Shown here: positions 52,502 through 61,650 of the stretch, one piece after another
Numbering within the stretch: position 1 is the first letter of the stretch
How the letters are laid out: each line of letters starts with the position of its first letter
From: JBHIKY01 sp042139015
GTDB lineage: Bacteria > Bacillota > Bacilli > Bacillales > Marinococcaceae
Length of the DNA: 64,000 nt
Assembly (NCBI RefSeq): GCF_042139015.1
Contig: NZ_JBHIKY010000005.1
Coordinates: forward strand, 1 to 64,000
Direction: 5' to 3'
Notes under the pieces: generated by a model
What the model was told of the DNA's origin: nothing
The model's input: the letters and a program-made list of their open reading frames with translations, nothing else
Databases searched by the model: none
Program-made: the position numbers and the translations under genes

Positions 52502-53401
52502 TTATGGATTTGCGGTGAGATGTGCTTTCTTAATGAGCAGATACATAGGAACGGCAGCTGGAAATTGTCGAATATCCATACCTGTCCTTTCTGTGATTTT
52601 GTCAAGTCGGTACTGCAGTGTATTGCGATGCATATGAAGTGTTTTCGCGGTGGAGCTGATGTTTAAGTGACATTGAAAAAAATGATAAAGTGTCTCAAGC
52701 ATTTCATCATCTCGTTCCATGCCGGCGAGCGTGTAAGACAAAAGCTGCTGCCTTTCTTTTGAGGAAAATGCAGGTAGTGCAAAAGGCAGCATGTCATAGC
52801 CGGTGAATGCTTTCACTTTAGGAAGCTCCTCCTGCAGAGCCTGAAACAGTCTGCGTTCTACTTGATATATAGAAGAGACCATTTCCTCTGCGTGTACACG
52901 TCTGCCGCTGTAAACCTTTACATCCAAAAACAAATCGCCCATTAATATTTCGGCTATTTCATCTGCGTGAAAAATGGAGGTGTCAATGCCGATATCGCCG
53001 ATGACAGCAATAAGATCGTGCTCTGACAGAAATGTGATCAGGACGTTTTCATCAAAATAACCACTTAACGCTTCAGTGAGTTCAAGTCTCGTTTCATACA
53101 GCTTACGTCCGTGAATATGAATAAAACGAAAATATGTAAGTCTCGAAAAGGTGTCCGGCTTTGCGGATTCTTCCATTAAATAGTCGTATAGTGCTTGATT
53201 TCCCGGCTCGAATGGTTTTTCCTGAACCTTTTTTAAGAGCGTATTTACGAGTGCCTTTTCATTAGGAGCCAGGGTGTCCAGGTTTATCGCTATTTTTTCT
53301 TGTGCAGGCGTTTCATATACAGTGTATTGATTCTTTTCCTTTTCTGATACATCCGCCCATCTTTTCACATCGGGCAGGATCGCCTGAAGCTTTTCAATCA
53401 T
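52502..53401 (-). CDS. CdaR/PucR-like transcriptional regulator
   Basis: 299 residues. The C-terminal HTH (about 245-290) has LNISSTAKTLHMHRNTLQYRLDKI, the PucR/CdaR-type HTH_30. The central GGDEF-like CdaR region may span 120-230. The N-terminal 100 residues are less defined. Such regulators respond to sugar acids, purines or glycolate (B. subtilis YsfB, next to the ysfCD oxidase, is related). The ATG at 53401 has AGGAG 8 bases upstream; the open frame extends to 53464. Adjacent to the MsmX-like gene. Confidence 0.78.
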   Translation of the reverse strand: MIEKLQAILPDVKRWADVSEKEKNQYTVYETPAQEKIAINLDTLAPNEKALVNTLLKKVQEKPFEPGNQALYDYLMEESAKPDTFSRLTYFRFIHIHGRKLYETRLELTEALSGYFDENVLITFLSEHDLIAVIGDIGIDTSIFHADEIAEILMGDLFLDVKVYSGRRVHAEEMVSSIYQVERRLFQALQEELPKVKAFTGYDMLPFALPAFSSKERQQLLSYTLAGMERDDEMLETLYHFFQCHLNISSTAKTLHMHRNTLQYRLDKITERTGMDIRQFPAAVPMYLLIKKAHLTANP

Positions 53402-53580
53402 CTGGTCCACTCCTATTCTCATTACTGTCTCTGCTTTTATAATACTAACATTTGGTTTTCTCATCCAGTGTTTTAAAATGAAAGAATTCAGGTAATATGG
53501 AAGAGGGTTTTAGGCATTTTTACATGAAAATTATGGTATGATTAAAAGAACAACAAAACTGACAAATACGTGGTGATGAT

Positions 53581-54702
53581 ATGCCCCAAAGTAAGTTTTT
53601 CAGGATTTGCTACGGATTAATATTAATCCTGTTAATCATTTTTCTCGGAACACTTGTTGATTTTATATTCCAGCCTCTCGTCGTATTAGTTTCTACTTTG
53701 TTTGCTCCTATTGTGATAGCAGGAATCATGTTTTATCTGTTTAGGCCGTTCGTGAATCTGCTCGCTAAGAAAATGCCGAGAACATTAGCGATAGCCATCC
53801 TGTATTTACTTGCTGCAGGCATCATAACCGGACTTGTCCTGATTGTCGGTCCGGAGCTGCAGAAACAGTTTACCGGATTGATTAATAACATACCGTCGTT
53901 AATTAATGATACACAGAGATTAGCTGTTCAGCTGCAGAATCAAGAATGGTTCAACCGCTTCCTTCAGGAAATGGATGGCGTTTCCTGGTCGGAAATAACG
54001 TCCAGAGCTTCAGAGTATCTGCGGAACTCCTTGTCCGGCATCGGAAGCAATATCGCAAGCATTGTCGGAATGATAACGAGTGTTGTTATTATTATACTCA
54101 TTCTTCCTTTTATTTTGTTCTATATGCTTAAAGAGGGGGAAAAGGCGCCTGAATTTATTTTGAAGCTTCTTCCTGCGCAGCAGGAGAAAGAAGGACGCCG
54201 TATTCTTCACGATATGGATGAAGCGTTGAGTTCCTATATTCAAGGGCAGATTATTGTCAGTTTTTTTGTAGGAATTTGTGTCTTTATCGGCTATCAGGTT
54301 ATCGGTCTCGATTATGCGCTTGTACTCGCTTTAGTAGCGATGTTTACAAATGTTATACCATTTATCGGACCGTGGATTGGTACTTTTCCCGGTGTCATTG
54401 TCGGTCTGCTTGACTCGCCCTTTACGGCATTACTTGTTATCCTTGTAGTAGTGATCGTCCAGCAGATTGAAAGCAACCTGATTTCTCCACAGGTAATGGG
54501 CAGAAAGCTGCAGATTCATCCGTTAACGATCATATTGCTGCTACTAGTGGCAGGAAGCCTTGCTGGCCTGCTCGGTTTAATTTTTGCGGTGCCGGCATAT
54601 GCCGTAATTAAAGTAATTGCAAGCCATACGTACAGGCTTATTAAGCTGCGTGCGAAAAGAGATGAGGAAAATAAAACACCTCCGCCAGCAAATGTAAAAT
54701 AG
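53581..54702 (+). CDS. AI-2E family (UPF0118) membrane transporter
   Basis: 373 residues with about seven to eight hydrophobic segments, matching the AI-2E transporter family. Typical are LFAPIVIAGIMFYLFRPFV, FVGICVFIGYQVIGLDYALVLALVA and FTNVIPFIGPWIGTFPGVIVGLL. Members move autoinducer-2, or Na+/H+ in some halophilic bacteria (Bacillus homologues include YrrI and YueF); substrate is not decidable. It is divergent from the regulator at 53401. The stop is 21 bases before the rhodanese gene. Confidence 0.83.
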   Translation: MPQSKFFRICYGLILILLIIFLGTLVDFIFQPLVVLVSTLFAPIVIAGIMFYLFRPFVNLLAKKMPRTLAIAILYLLAAGIITGLVLIVGPELQKQFTGLINNIPSLINDTQRLAVQLQNQEWFNRFLQEMDGVSWSEITSRASEYLRNSLSGIGSNIASIVGMITSVVIIILILPFILFYMLKEGEKAPEFILKLLPAQQEKEGRRILHDMDEALSSYIQGQIIVSFFVGICVFIGYQVIGLDYALVLALVAMFTNVIPFIGPWIGTFPGVIVGLLDSPFTALLVILVVVIVQQIESNLISPQVMGRKLQIHPLTIILLLLVAGSLAGLLGLIFAVPAYAVIKVIASHTYRLIKLRAKRDEENKTPPPANVK

Positions 54703-54723
54703 TCAAAGAAAAGAGGGAGTCTC

Positions 54724-55092
54724 ATGAGCTACGAGCTCGAAGGAATTGAGCAGATAGAGATCGATGAAATAAAAAGAATATATGATAAGAAAGAGAAATC
54801 TCCAATCATTATTGATGTAAGAGAGCCTGATGAATATGTGGAGGGACATATCCCGGGAGTTCCGCTTCTTCCGATGCATTCATTTCCGGAGGTTATCGAA
54901 GAGTTTGAGAAAGATAAGGACTATATTTTAGTGTGCAGAAGCGGGAGCAGGAGCCACCATACTGCTTTATTTTTAAAAGATAACGGAATTGAGAACGTGA
55001 GAAATTTTGCAGGTGGAATGCTTGCCTGGGACCGTGAAACTGAATCAGGAATGGAAAACCCTGTCCAGAATATGAAGGATCTTTATAAGTAA
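54724..55092 (+). CDS. Rhodanese-domain protein
   Basis: 122 residues, a single rhodanese fold. The active-site loop is CRSGSRS with Cys71, and the earlier IIDVREPDEYVEGHIPG is the classic first motif. It could be a thiosulfate or persulfide sulfurtransferase. AGAGGGAG precedes the ATG. It is 21 bases downstream of the AI-2E family gene, so co-transcription is likely. Confidence 0.88.
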   Translation: MSYELEGIEQIEIDEIKRIYDKKEKSPIIIDVREPDEYVEGHIPGVPLLPMHSFPEVIEEFEKDKDYILVCRSGSRSHHTALFLKDNGIENVRNFAGGMLAWDRETESGMENPVQNMKDLYK

Positions 55093-55106
55093 ACAACCCG
55101 GAACCC

Positions 55107-55148
55107 GGCCTTCTCTAATGGAAAGTGCGTTGGAGGGGCCATTTTTTT
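55107..55148 (+). terminator. Possible terminator after the rhodanese gene
   Basis: GGCC...GGCC ends with imperfect pairing, then ATTTTTTT. Weak. Confidence 0.4.
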
Positions 55149-55222
55149 GTACATTATGAAAGTTTCAACTTTTTGGCCCCTGGTGGTGAGCCATGATTTT
55201 TTTAGATGTTAGGAGGAAAATT

Positions 55223-56122
55223 ATGAAAAAAATTCTTTATTTTGCATGTTTTCTGTTTTTTACCGGGACGGCGGGACAAGCAGCAGCAGCACCACCTTTA
55301 CCTGTGTTTGATGATAACTCAGAGGTGGAAGAACAGGAAGCGCCTGCTGAAGAATCCGGGGATCGTGAAACAGCAGAAGAGTATGAGCTTTACATAGACG
55401 GCCAGTCCGACAGCCTAAGCGGCCCGCCTGTATTTAATAACGGCGAATTGCTGGTCCCTTTGACGGCTGCTGTGAGGGGAATGAATGAATTTGCAGAGGT
55501 AGAGAGGAATGCTGTATTTACTGAGGCGGATTCTGCCTATGATTATCTTGAGGAGAATCAATTGATCGTAGAAATCGACGGAAGAGAATTTGTCAATGTG
55601 ACTACTCTTCAGGATGCCGGACTTACGGCTGATTGGAAGGACGACTCCGGCAGGCTTCATCTGGAAACGGCCGATATGCTGAGCACTGGTAACATAAGAG
55701 TTGGTGAGAGTATCGATGATATTAATAATAAGATTGATATTCATTGGAATACAGCTTTCGGAAATGCAGCTGATTATATAGGGTTTCACGGTAATATGCA
55801 TGAATTTACTTACACCGATCGTTTTGGGGAGAATCGTACAGGAGAAGTACCAGACCTTCAGGTGGAAGCTGCAGAGAATCAAGTTACCTATCTGATCCTT
55901 TCCTCTTCAGAGTGGGAAACAGCCCGGGGTGCCGCGGTCGGGGATTCGCTTTTTGATGTGGCCAGGGCACATGGGTCCGATTATATTCAAGAAGAAATTG
56001 ACGGAAAGACGGTACATATCTATCATGTGAACAATGGAAGCCTCTGGTTTATTGCCAATGAAAATAAGGACGTAGAACGAATTGGACTTTGGTCCGGACA
56101 GCTGGAAGGCTATGAAAGATAA
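55223..56122 (+). CDS. Secreted protein with stalk (copper amine oxidase N-like) domain
   Basis: 299 residues. A signal peptide (residues 1-22, ending AGQAAAA) is followed by an acidic linker and a copper-amine-oxidase-N/stalk-like domain recognisable as YIDGQSDSLSGPPVFNNGELLVPLTAAVRGM. The C-terminal half (about 165-299) is beta-rich and unassigned. It is probably extracellular or wall-associated. AGGAGG precedes the ATG at 55223; the frame is open to 55193. Function unknown. Confidence 0.7.
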   Translation: MKKILYFACFLFFTGTAGQAAAAPPLPVFDDNSEVEEQEAPAEESGDRETAEEYELYIDGQSDSLSGPPVFNNGELLVPLTAAVRGMNEFAEVERNAVFTEADSAYDYLEENQLIVEIDGREFVNVTTLQDAGLTADWKDDSGRLHLETADMLSTGNIRVGESIDDINNKIDIHWNTAFGNAADYIGFHGNMHEFTYTDRFGENRTGEVPDLQVEAAENQVTYLILSSSEWETARGAAVGDSLFDVARAHGSDYIQEEIDGKTVHIYHVNNGSLWFIANENKDVERIGLWSGQLEGYER

Positions 56123-56271
56123 AATGTGACAGCTGTTCATCTTCAAAGGTACTGTATACTGGATACTGGAAAAGATGTTTATTCTCCTTTGAACAGGGAA
56201 AAAGTATAAATGTAATTCTTTAAAACGATCACATTCGATGTACAATCATTTTTATGAAGTGAGGGATTGTT

Positions 56272-56592
56272 ATGGGTAAGCGAAGTGTTTTACTATCAAC
56301 AGTAGTTGCAGGCGCAGTCGGTGCAGCAACATTTATTTTAAGAGATGAAGAGAAGAGGGAAAAGCTAAAGCAGGCTTCTCAGCAGACTCTGGCTAAATGG
56401 AATGGCAGAACAAAGGAAGCAGAAGATGAGAAGTTGAATGAAAAAGTAGGCCATTCCGAGCCATATGATTTCGAGGATAATAAAATGGTTTCCGAGGGAG
56501 CTATGCATTCTGTCCAGCACTTTAATAAAGCTCAGGAAACCGGTGAAGATCCTGTTCATTCCAGTATTGAGGACGATAATAAAAAGCAGTAA
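56272..56592 (+). CDS. Small YtxH-like protein, unknown
   Basis: 106 residues. A short hydrophobic N-terminal segment (VLLSTVVAGAVGAATFIL) is followed by RDEEKREKLKQASQQTLAKW, a charged helix, and an acidic disordered tail. This is loosely YtxH-like. AAGTGAGG precedes the ATG. A good terminator follows. No function. Confidence 0.6.
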   Translation: MGKRSVLLSTVVAGAVGAATFILRDEEKREKLKQASQQTLAKWNGRTKEAEDEKLNEKVGHSEPYDFEDNKMVSEGAMHSVQHFNKAQETGEDPVHSSIEDDNKKQ

Positions 56593-56600
56593 CCGTGAAA

Positions 56601-56638
56601 CAGCCGCACCTTTATCCTAAGGAGCGGCTGCTTTTTTC
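56601..56638 (+). terminator. Terminator after the 56272 gene
   Basis: CAGCCGC / GCGGCTG stem followed by CTTTTTT. Confidence 0.85.
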
Positions 56639-56711
56639 TTTTAACCACTTCCATAGTAAAGTACAATATAAAAGGAACTTATGACTATGAAATAAAGGGC
56701 GCTGAAATGAT

Positions 56712-57473
56712 ATGATTACTGTAACAGACGAATGCATCGCAGACATTCCCGCCTTACATATAACGGACAGTGCTGTTAGTGAAGAACCGCTGCCGGCCGT
56801 GATATTCTGGCACGGTTTTTTAAGTGGTAAAGAACATAATCTCCATTTTGCCTACAATCTGGCAAAAAATGGAGTTCGTGTAATTATGCCTGAAGCTGCC
56901 CATCATGGGGAAAGACATGAGGGCCTTACAGAAAAGCAGATGCTTTTGCAGTTTTGGACTATTGTTCTGCAAAGTGTGAATGAAACTGCAATAATACGTG
57001 AGGAATTGGAGAGACAAAAGCTTATTGATGATAAGCGTTTGTTTATTGCAGGAACATCCATGGGAGGGATAATTGCCTGCGGCGTTCTTGCTGCTTATTC
57101 ATGGATTAAAGGGGCTTCTATACTTATGGGAAGTCCCTCCTGGGAATCCTTTGCACGGCATCAGATTACTGTATTAGAGCAGCAGGGAGCTCTGCCATTA
57201 ACAGAAGAAGAAACAGAAAAGCTGATACAAAAGCTGATTCCATATGACCTCAGTCAAAATCAGGAAGTGATAGCGGACAGGCCCGTTTTTTTCTGGCACG
57301 GCCAGGATGATGATGTTGTTTCTTACCATGAATCTTATGAGTTTTACAAAGAAATCAAAGAATCACAGAATGACAGTACAAACATCGATTACCGGCTTGA
57401 TCCATCAGCAGGACACAAAGTTACACGAGCGGGTATGCTTGATATGGCAGACTGGACATTACATCATATCTAG
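56712..57473 (+). CDS. Alpha/beta hydrolase, YitV-like
   Basis: 253 residues, alpha/beta-hydrolase fold. The nucleophile is Ser in AGTSMGGI (GXSXG), the acid is in FFWHGQDDDVVSY, and the histidine is in DPSAGHKVT. The oxyanion region is VIFWHGFLSGKE. It resembles the predicted esterase YitV of Bacillus, which sits near YitT, as here. Natural ester unknown. It starts ATG at 56712 with weak AAGGGCGC upstream. YitT follows after 36 bases. Confidence 0.78.
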   Translation: MITVTDECIADIPALHITDSAVSEEPLPAVIFWHGFLSGKEHNLHFAYNLAKNGVRVIMPEAAHHGERHEGLTEKQMLLQFWTIVLQSVNETAIIREELERQKLIDDKRLFIAGTSMGGIIACGVLAAYSWIKGASILMGSPSWESFARHQITVLEQQGALPLTEEETEKLIQKLIPYDLSQNQEVIADRPVFFWHGQDDDVVSYHESYEFYKEIKESQNDSTNIDYRLDPSAGHKVTRAGMLDMADWTLHHI

Positions 57474-57509
57474 GTATTTTCCTATTGGTAAAAGGAGGGG
57501 AGTCTTTTT

Positions 57510-58355
57510 ATGATTACAAGGCACACGACGCTGATGCAGGAAATGCAGAAAATTGGCGTAATTATTATCGGAGCGCTGATTGTTGCAGTCGGCTTGAATT
57601 TATTTTTAGTTCCTGCAAATGTTTTTGCAAGTGGTGCAACCGGTGTGGCACAGATTCTTTCCTCGCTGCTCCCATTATCCACTGGTGTCTGGCTCTTCCT
57701 CTTAAATATCCCGATTGCGGTTCTCGGCTGGATCCGGGTAGGAAAGCTCTTTACATTTTACAGCTTTTTACATGTAGCATTAACGACATTTTTTCTGGAA
57801 ATAGTTCCGGTTCAGGCTCTCTCTCAGGATATCCTATTAAATGGGGTTTTCGGCGGCGTTATCACAGCGGTCGGAGCTGCTATTGCGTTAAAATGGGGGG
57901 CTTCCGCAGGCGGACTTGATATTGTAGCACTTGTGCTTGCCCAGCAGAGTGACCGCCCGGTAGGAACGTATTTCTTCCTGCTGAATGCATTAATAGTTAT
58001 TGCAGCAGGGCTATTATTCGACTGGGAGAGTGCTTTATATACGCTTGTTACACTGTATGTCGGCTCCAGGGTCATTGATGCGATTCATACACGGCATGTA
58101 AAGCTGACGGCTTTCATTGTTACGAAAAAACCGGACGAAGTACGGGAAGCCATTCACAAAAATATTACCCGCGGTATTACAAGAATGCCGGCGCGGGGAG
58201 GATATGACGCAGCTAACAAAGAAGTATTAATGATCGTCATTACGCGGTATGAGCTTTATGCGCTCGAGCAGGTATTAAAAGTGGTGGACGACAAAGCCTT
58301 TACAAATATTGTGAACACAGCTGGAATATTTGGAATGTTCCGGAGAGACAAATAA
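57510..58355 (+). CDS. yitT: YitT-family (DUF2179) membrane protein
   Basis: 281 residues. Five to six N-terminal membrane helices (LIVAVGLNLFLVPANVFASGATGVAQIL to ALIVIAAGLLFDWESALYTLVTLYVGSRVIDAI) are followed by a soluble DUF2179 C-terminal domain (about 195-281, with ITRMPARGGY). Function unknown. AAAGGAGGGG precedes the ATG. It lies with yitV in a yit-like arrangement. Confidence 0.85.
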   Translation: MITRHTTLMQEMQKIGVIIIGALIVAVGLNLFLVPANVFASGATGVAQILSSLLPLSTGVWLFLLNIPIAVLGWIRVGKLFTFYSFLHVALTTFFLEIVPVQALSQDILLNGVFGGVITAVGAAIALKWGASAGGLDIVALVLAQQSDRPVGTYFFLLNALIVIAAGLLFDWESALYTLVTLYVGSRVIDAIHTRHVKLTAFIVTKKPDEVREAIHKNITRGITRMPARGGYDAANKEVLMIVITRYELYALEQVLKVVDDKAFTNIVNTAGIFGMFRRDK

Positions 58356-58374
58356 TAGAAAGGAGCAAAAAAAG

Positions 58375-58863
58375 ATGAACAAACTTGTTCTTTTATCCTT
58401 TCTTTTGCTTCTTGCTTGTGGAGCAGGAGGGTGTGGCTCCGAAGAAAGCTCTGAAGATTCAAACTCAAAGGGTGAGGAAAGGGGGCAGGCACAAATGTCA
58501 ACTGATTCCCTGATGCTTACTGGTCAATTAAGTGAGGACAGATCATCATGGCAGATGAAGCTCGAAAATACGACGGAAGAGGATCTCACACTTCAGTTTA
58601 AAAGCGGCCAGGAAATTGATGTCACGATTACGGAAGAAGAAAGTGGAGAAAAAGTTTATCGGTATTCGGACGGACAGATGTTTACTCAGGCTCTCAAAGA
58701 GGTCACCATCGAAGCCGGCAGCAGTAAAACATGGGAAGAAAAGCTCCCGGATCCATTAGAAAGCGGTGCCTATCGGGTACATTTTGAAGTTACTGCTGAA
58801 TCTGTAAACGGAGAGTCGCCGCAGAAGCCGCTATCAGCAGATCAGACGTTTTCAGTTGAATAA
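58375..58863 (+). CDS. BsuPI-domain lipoprotein
   Basis: 162 residues. Signal peptide with lipobox LLACG (first Cys about 15), and a second Cys at about 20. An acidic linker is followed by a BsuPI-like beta-sandwich (from about residue 45; LTLQFKSGQEIDVTITEEESG and YRYSDGQMFTQALKEVTIEAGSSKTW), the fold of the Bacillus intracellular proteinase inhibitor. Being lipid-anchored it would act outside. The ATG at 58375 has AAAGGAGC upstream. A strong terminator begins at the stop codon. Confidence 0.8.
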   Translation: MNKLVLLSFLLLLACGAGGCGSEESSEDSNSKGEERGQAQMSTDSLMLTGQLSEDRSSWQMKLENTTEEDLTLQFKSGQEIDVTITEEESGEKVYRYSDGQMFTQALKEVTIEAGSSKTWEEKLPDPLESGAYRVHFEVTAESVNGESPQKPLSADQTFSVE

Positions 58864-58890
58864 AGCAGGCGGTCTTTCGGCCGCCTGCTT
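58863..58890 (+). terminator. Terminator after the BsuPI gene
   Basis: AAGCAGGCGG / CCGCCTGCTT, 10-bp perfect stem with a short T-tail. Confidence 0.8.
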
Positions 58891-58909
58891 TATTCAAGGA
58901 TGAAAGTTT

Positions 58910-59330
58910 TTAGCATAGCGCGGGCAACGCTTCAACCTTCTCGGCAGCTGGGCGCTCCTTTCGGGATTTTCCGCCGTTATTTTCCCGCGAGGTGCTAGTG
59001 TCGATGTTGGCCACGGACGTGTCAGGTTTTAATCGACCTTGCGTCTCGCTTGCTCCGCTCTATATGTAAAGGATGAAATTCTAAGAAAGGCTAAGGTATC
59101 TGACGCCTGAACCAGCGACAAGACAAGAATTTGTTAAAAGATATATGCGGACAATGATTCAGCTATTTGCCCCAAGAATCCTGTTATTAAGGTTTTGCAG
59201 GACATGAGTTCCGTTATCGGTCGAGAAGGAAGCCATTTTCCCCTCCATTCAAGCCGTTAGCGGACCTGATGTCCGCCAGCCATTCAAGAAGAGTGAAATT
59301 TTCTCAAATAACGGATCTATTGTCAGCCAC
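58910..59330. repeat. Composite intergenic repeat region
   Basis: 58983-59038 is an inverted counterpart of 7585-7640 (gtcgatgttggccac, then ggttttaatcgacc). 59140-59300 carries several variants of the scattered ggaac/gtccg family, including ggacatgagttccgttatcg at 59201. There is no gene in the gap 58891-59363. Confidence 0.65.
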
Positions 59331-59363
59331 TCAACCCGCCGCCTATCTTTATAAATCTAATAC

Positions 59364-59669
59364 TTAAAAAAATGGCATCAAAAGGGAAAGGAAAAGGATT
59401 GAGCCCAGTACAACCATAATTAGATTCCCGCCAAGAAATGAGATAAGAAGCGCGGCTGCAGCTCCTGACACCCCAAAAAGTGGATTATCGTGTACGGTAA
59501 GCACAGCTGGAAAAATTAATGCACCAAGTGCTGCATAAGGAACATTTTTTAAAATGCCTTCAAGTCTAGCTGGGATTTTTCGAGAGTTTAAGAATACAAG
59601 AGGCAGCATTCTAGGAATATAGGTAACAACTGCCATACCGGTAATAATAAGCATCATTTGTATTGACAT
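59364..59669 (-). CDS. azlD: AzlD-family membrane protein
   Basis: 101 residues, three to four membrane segments, the small partner of the AzlCD branched-chain amino acid exporter. The early YIPRMLPLVFLNSRKIP is typical. The ATG at 59669 overlaps the azlC stop by four bases (ATGA), with GGAGGCGG upstream. Confidence 0.85.
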   Translation of the reverse strand: MSIQMMLIITGMAVVTYIPRMLPLVFLNSRKIPARLEGILKNVPYAALGALIFPAVLTVHDNPLFGVSGAAAALLISFLGGNLIMVVLGSILFLSLLMPFF

Positions 59670-60403
59670 CACTGCTCCGCCTCCTTCACTGTATCTGTTG
59701 TAGAAACTCTTTTTGAATGAGGCTCTATCATTTCAAGAACAGTTGCAGCTATAAGAGTAGCGAGAATGATAGCCCAGCCTTCTGCCATAAACAAACCAAA
59801 TATGCTGTTAAGAACCGCAGCCAAAGCCGCTAAAAATACTACTTTTCGATATTTTTTCAACGAAGGAGCGAGAAGCGCAATGAACAAGGCATATAACGCA
59901 AATGCCAGGCTCTGCTGCAGTGTTTCCGGAAGAAGGGCACCTGCGGCATGGCCGAGGCCGGAATGAACGACCCAGCTTGCATAGCCGATGAGAAACACTC
60001 CATAAATATATGAAGAAGTAACGGCTCCCTCCTTCATAGAGGTCACGGCAAACACTTCATCAGTAATACCAAAGGCATAACCGGCTTTAGTTAAAGGGTG
60101 ATCCGGTTCTGCTTTTTCGTTTAAGGAGGCACTCATGAGAAAGTGCCGGATGTTGACAATAAAGGTGGTAAAAATAATCTCAAACGCTCCTGTGCCGGCA
60201 GCAATCAGGCTGAGTGCCATATATTGGGCAGCCCCTGCAAAAACGAGCAGACTCATCAGCAGTGTTTCTGCCATTGTCAGCCCTGTTGTCTGCGCAATAA
60301 ATCCATATGTGATCGCAGCAGGTAAGTAGCCAAGAGCGATAGAGAGTCCATCCTTCATTCCTGCAGCAAAGCTGTTCGATGGAAGAAATACGGCAATCCG
60401 CAC
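59669..60403 (-). CDS. azlC: AzlC-family permease
   Basis: 244 residues with about five to seven membrane helices; the large AzlC subunit. Typical are LPAAITYGFIAQTTGL, FAGAAQYMALSLIAAG, FIVNIRHFLMSASL and FGITDEVFAV. It exports branched-chain amino acids or analogues with AzlD. The start is GTG at 60403, since AGGAG lies 8 bases upstream; the open frame from ATG at 60424 lacks a site. Divergent from the XRE-cupin gene about 60-85 bases away. Confidence 0.87.
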   Translation of the reverse strand: MRIAVFLPSNSFAAGMKDGLSIALGYLPAAITYGFIAQTTGLTMAETLLMSLLVFAGAAQYMALSLIAAGTGAFEIIFTTFIVNIRHFLMSASLNEKAEPDHPLTKAGYAFGITDEVFAVTSMKEGAVTSSYIYGVFLIGYASWVVHSGLGHAAGALLPETLQQSLAFALYALFIALLAPSLKKYRKVVFLAALAAVLNSIFGLFMAEGWAIILATLIAATVLEMIEPHSKRVSTTDTVKEAEQ

Positions 60404-60488
60404 AGAAGACACTCCTATCAGCATATATATTATATTATATTTATTGTATGTTATAGCATAAAAAATGACAAGGGAGCTTGATGAAAAA

Positions 60489-61052
60489 ATGGAAAAAGAA
60501 CAGCTGAATCACCTTATTGGAAAACGATTGAAGGAATTGAGAAGGAAGAAAGGCTGGAACCTGGAGGATACGGCAAAGCATACGGGCGTGAGCAAGCCGA
60601 TGCTTGGGCAGATTGAAAGAGGGGAATCGAACCCGACAGTCGGAACTCTATGGAAAATTGCAAACGGTCTTCAAGTGGCGTTCTCCGTTTTTATCGATGT
60701 TGACCGGCCATCTGCGAAGCACGTTAAATACCAGAATCTTGAAACAATTGAAAGCGAGCCGGGAGGCTTTCATGTAAAGCCATTATTTGCTAAGGATCAA
60801 TATACACCAATGGAATCCTTTTATGTAGAGATGGATGAGAAGGTGACCTATGAATCGGCTGCCCATCCGGAAGGGGTGGAGGAATACATATTTTTGCAGA
60901 GGGGAAGTCTTGAAGTACTGTATCATTCGGAGAAATTTGCCCTTGAAAAAGGGGATGCCCTACGTTTCCGCGCAGATGTTGATCACGTTTACAGAAATCC
61001 AGGAGAAACAAGGGCAGTGTTTACGATGATGATCCATTATTCAAACAGCTGA
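60489..61052 (+). CDS. XRE-cupin transcriptional regulator
   Basis: 187 residues. The N-terminal HTH (IGKRLKELRRKKGWNLEDTAKHTGVSKPMLGQIERGE) is followed by a cupin domain (about 90-180, with EEYIFLQRGSLEVLYH and LEKGDALRFRADVDH). It is the natural candidate to control the divergent azlCD. The start is uncertain: ATG 60489 has a GGGAG at a long distance; ATG 60465 has none and would be very near the predicted -10. The gene ends one base before the GNAT stop (convergent). Confidence 0.83.
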   Translation: MEKEQLNHLIGKRLKELRRKKGWNLEDTAKHTGVSKPMLGQIERGESNPTVGTLWKIANGLQVAFSVFIDVDRPSAKHVKYQNLETIESEPGGFHVKPLFAKDQYTPMESFYVEMDEKVTYESAAHPEGVEEYIFLQRGSLEVLYHSEKFALEKGDALRFRADVDHVYRNPGETRAVFTMMIHYSNS

Positions 61053-61053
61053 C

Positions 61054-61506
61054 TTAAAAGCGGAAGCCATAGCGTTTTGAAATAACATCATAGAAGCCGA
61101 GGGAATTATAGAGGGCTTTTGTAGCGGCATTACTGATGCCGGTTTCTAATTCAATTCCTTTAATCCCCCTGTTTTCAGCCCAGTAAATTACCTTTAAAAG
61201 CAGTTTTTTGGCAATCCCTTGATTTCTGTATTCTTTATGAACATACAGATCATTGAGCCAAATATAATGACCTCCTTTGTCCAGGCTGATGCCGATATTT
61301 AAAAAGGCAGCGCCTAGGATAGAGCCTTCATATTCTGCAACGAAGATATGGGCACCGGAATTATCCTCAAGAGTCATATCAATTGCCTTTAAAAGCAGTT
61401 CATAAGCATTCTCCCGTCCGATTGATTCCATCTGCCCCATTAATAAATCGGCTACTTGTTCACGGAGATTTTGGTCCGCATCTTTTGGAATATCATAAAT
61501 TTTCAT
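61054..61506 (-). CDS. GNAT-family N-acetyltransferase
   Basis: 150 residues. Acetyl-CoA-binding is indicated by LYVHKEYRNQGIAKKLLLKVIYWA (motif A, R/Q-x-x-G-x-G/A) and KALYNSLGF. Substrate unknown. A weak GGGGGAAATC ribosome region precedes the ATG. It is convergent with the XRE-cupin gene, with one base between the stops and no terminator, so transcripts must overlap. Confidence 0.82.
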   Translation of the reverse strand: MKIYDIPKDADQNLREQVADLLMGQMESIGRENAYELLLKAIDMTLEDNSGAHIFVAEYEGSILGAAFLNIGISLDKGGHYIWLNDLYVHKEYRNQGIAKKLLLKVIYWAENRGIKGIELETGISNAATKALYNSLGFYDVISKRYGFRF

Positions 61507-61602
61507 TCTGATTTCCCCCGTCTAGTTGTCTTCGTATTCATTAATTTCCTTGTATAATCATAACACAGAGCGAAAAAAGTAGGCTATGTTATCTAAAAAG
61601 AA

Positions 61603-61629
61603 AAAGAGACGCAGCTTTTTTCGTCTCTT
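61603..61629 (-). terminator. Terminator of the HAD gene
   Basis: AAGAGACG / CGTCTCTT stem; the T-run follows on the minus strand. Confidence 0.75.
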
Positions 61630-61650
61630 CTTTCGGATGAAATATTCATT

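Noticed and set aside
52260..52666. Two overlapping open frames on the plus strand
   Set aside because: They start in the gap between msmX and the CdaR-like gene and run into that gene antisense; no ribosome site.
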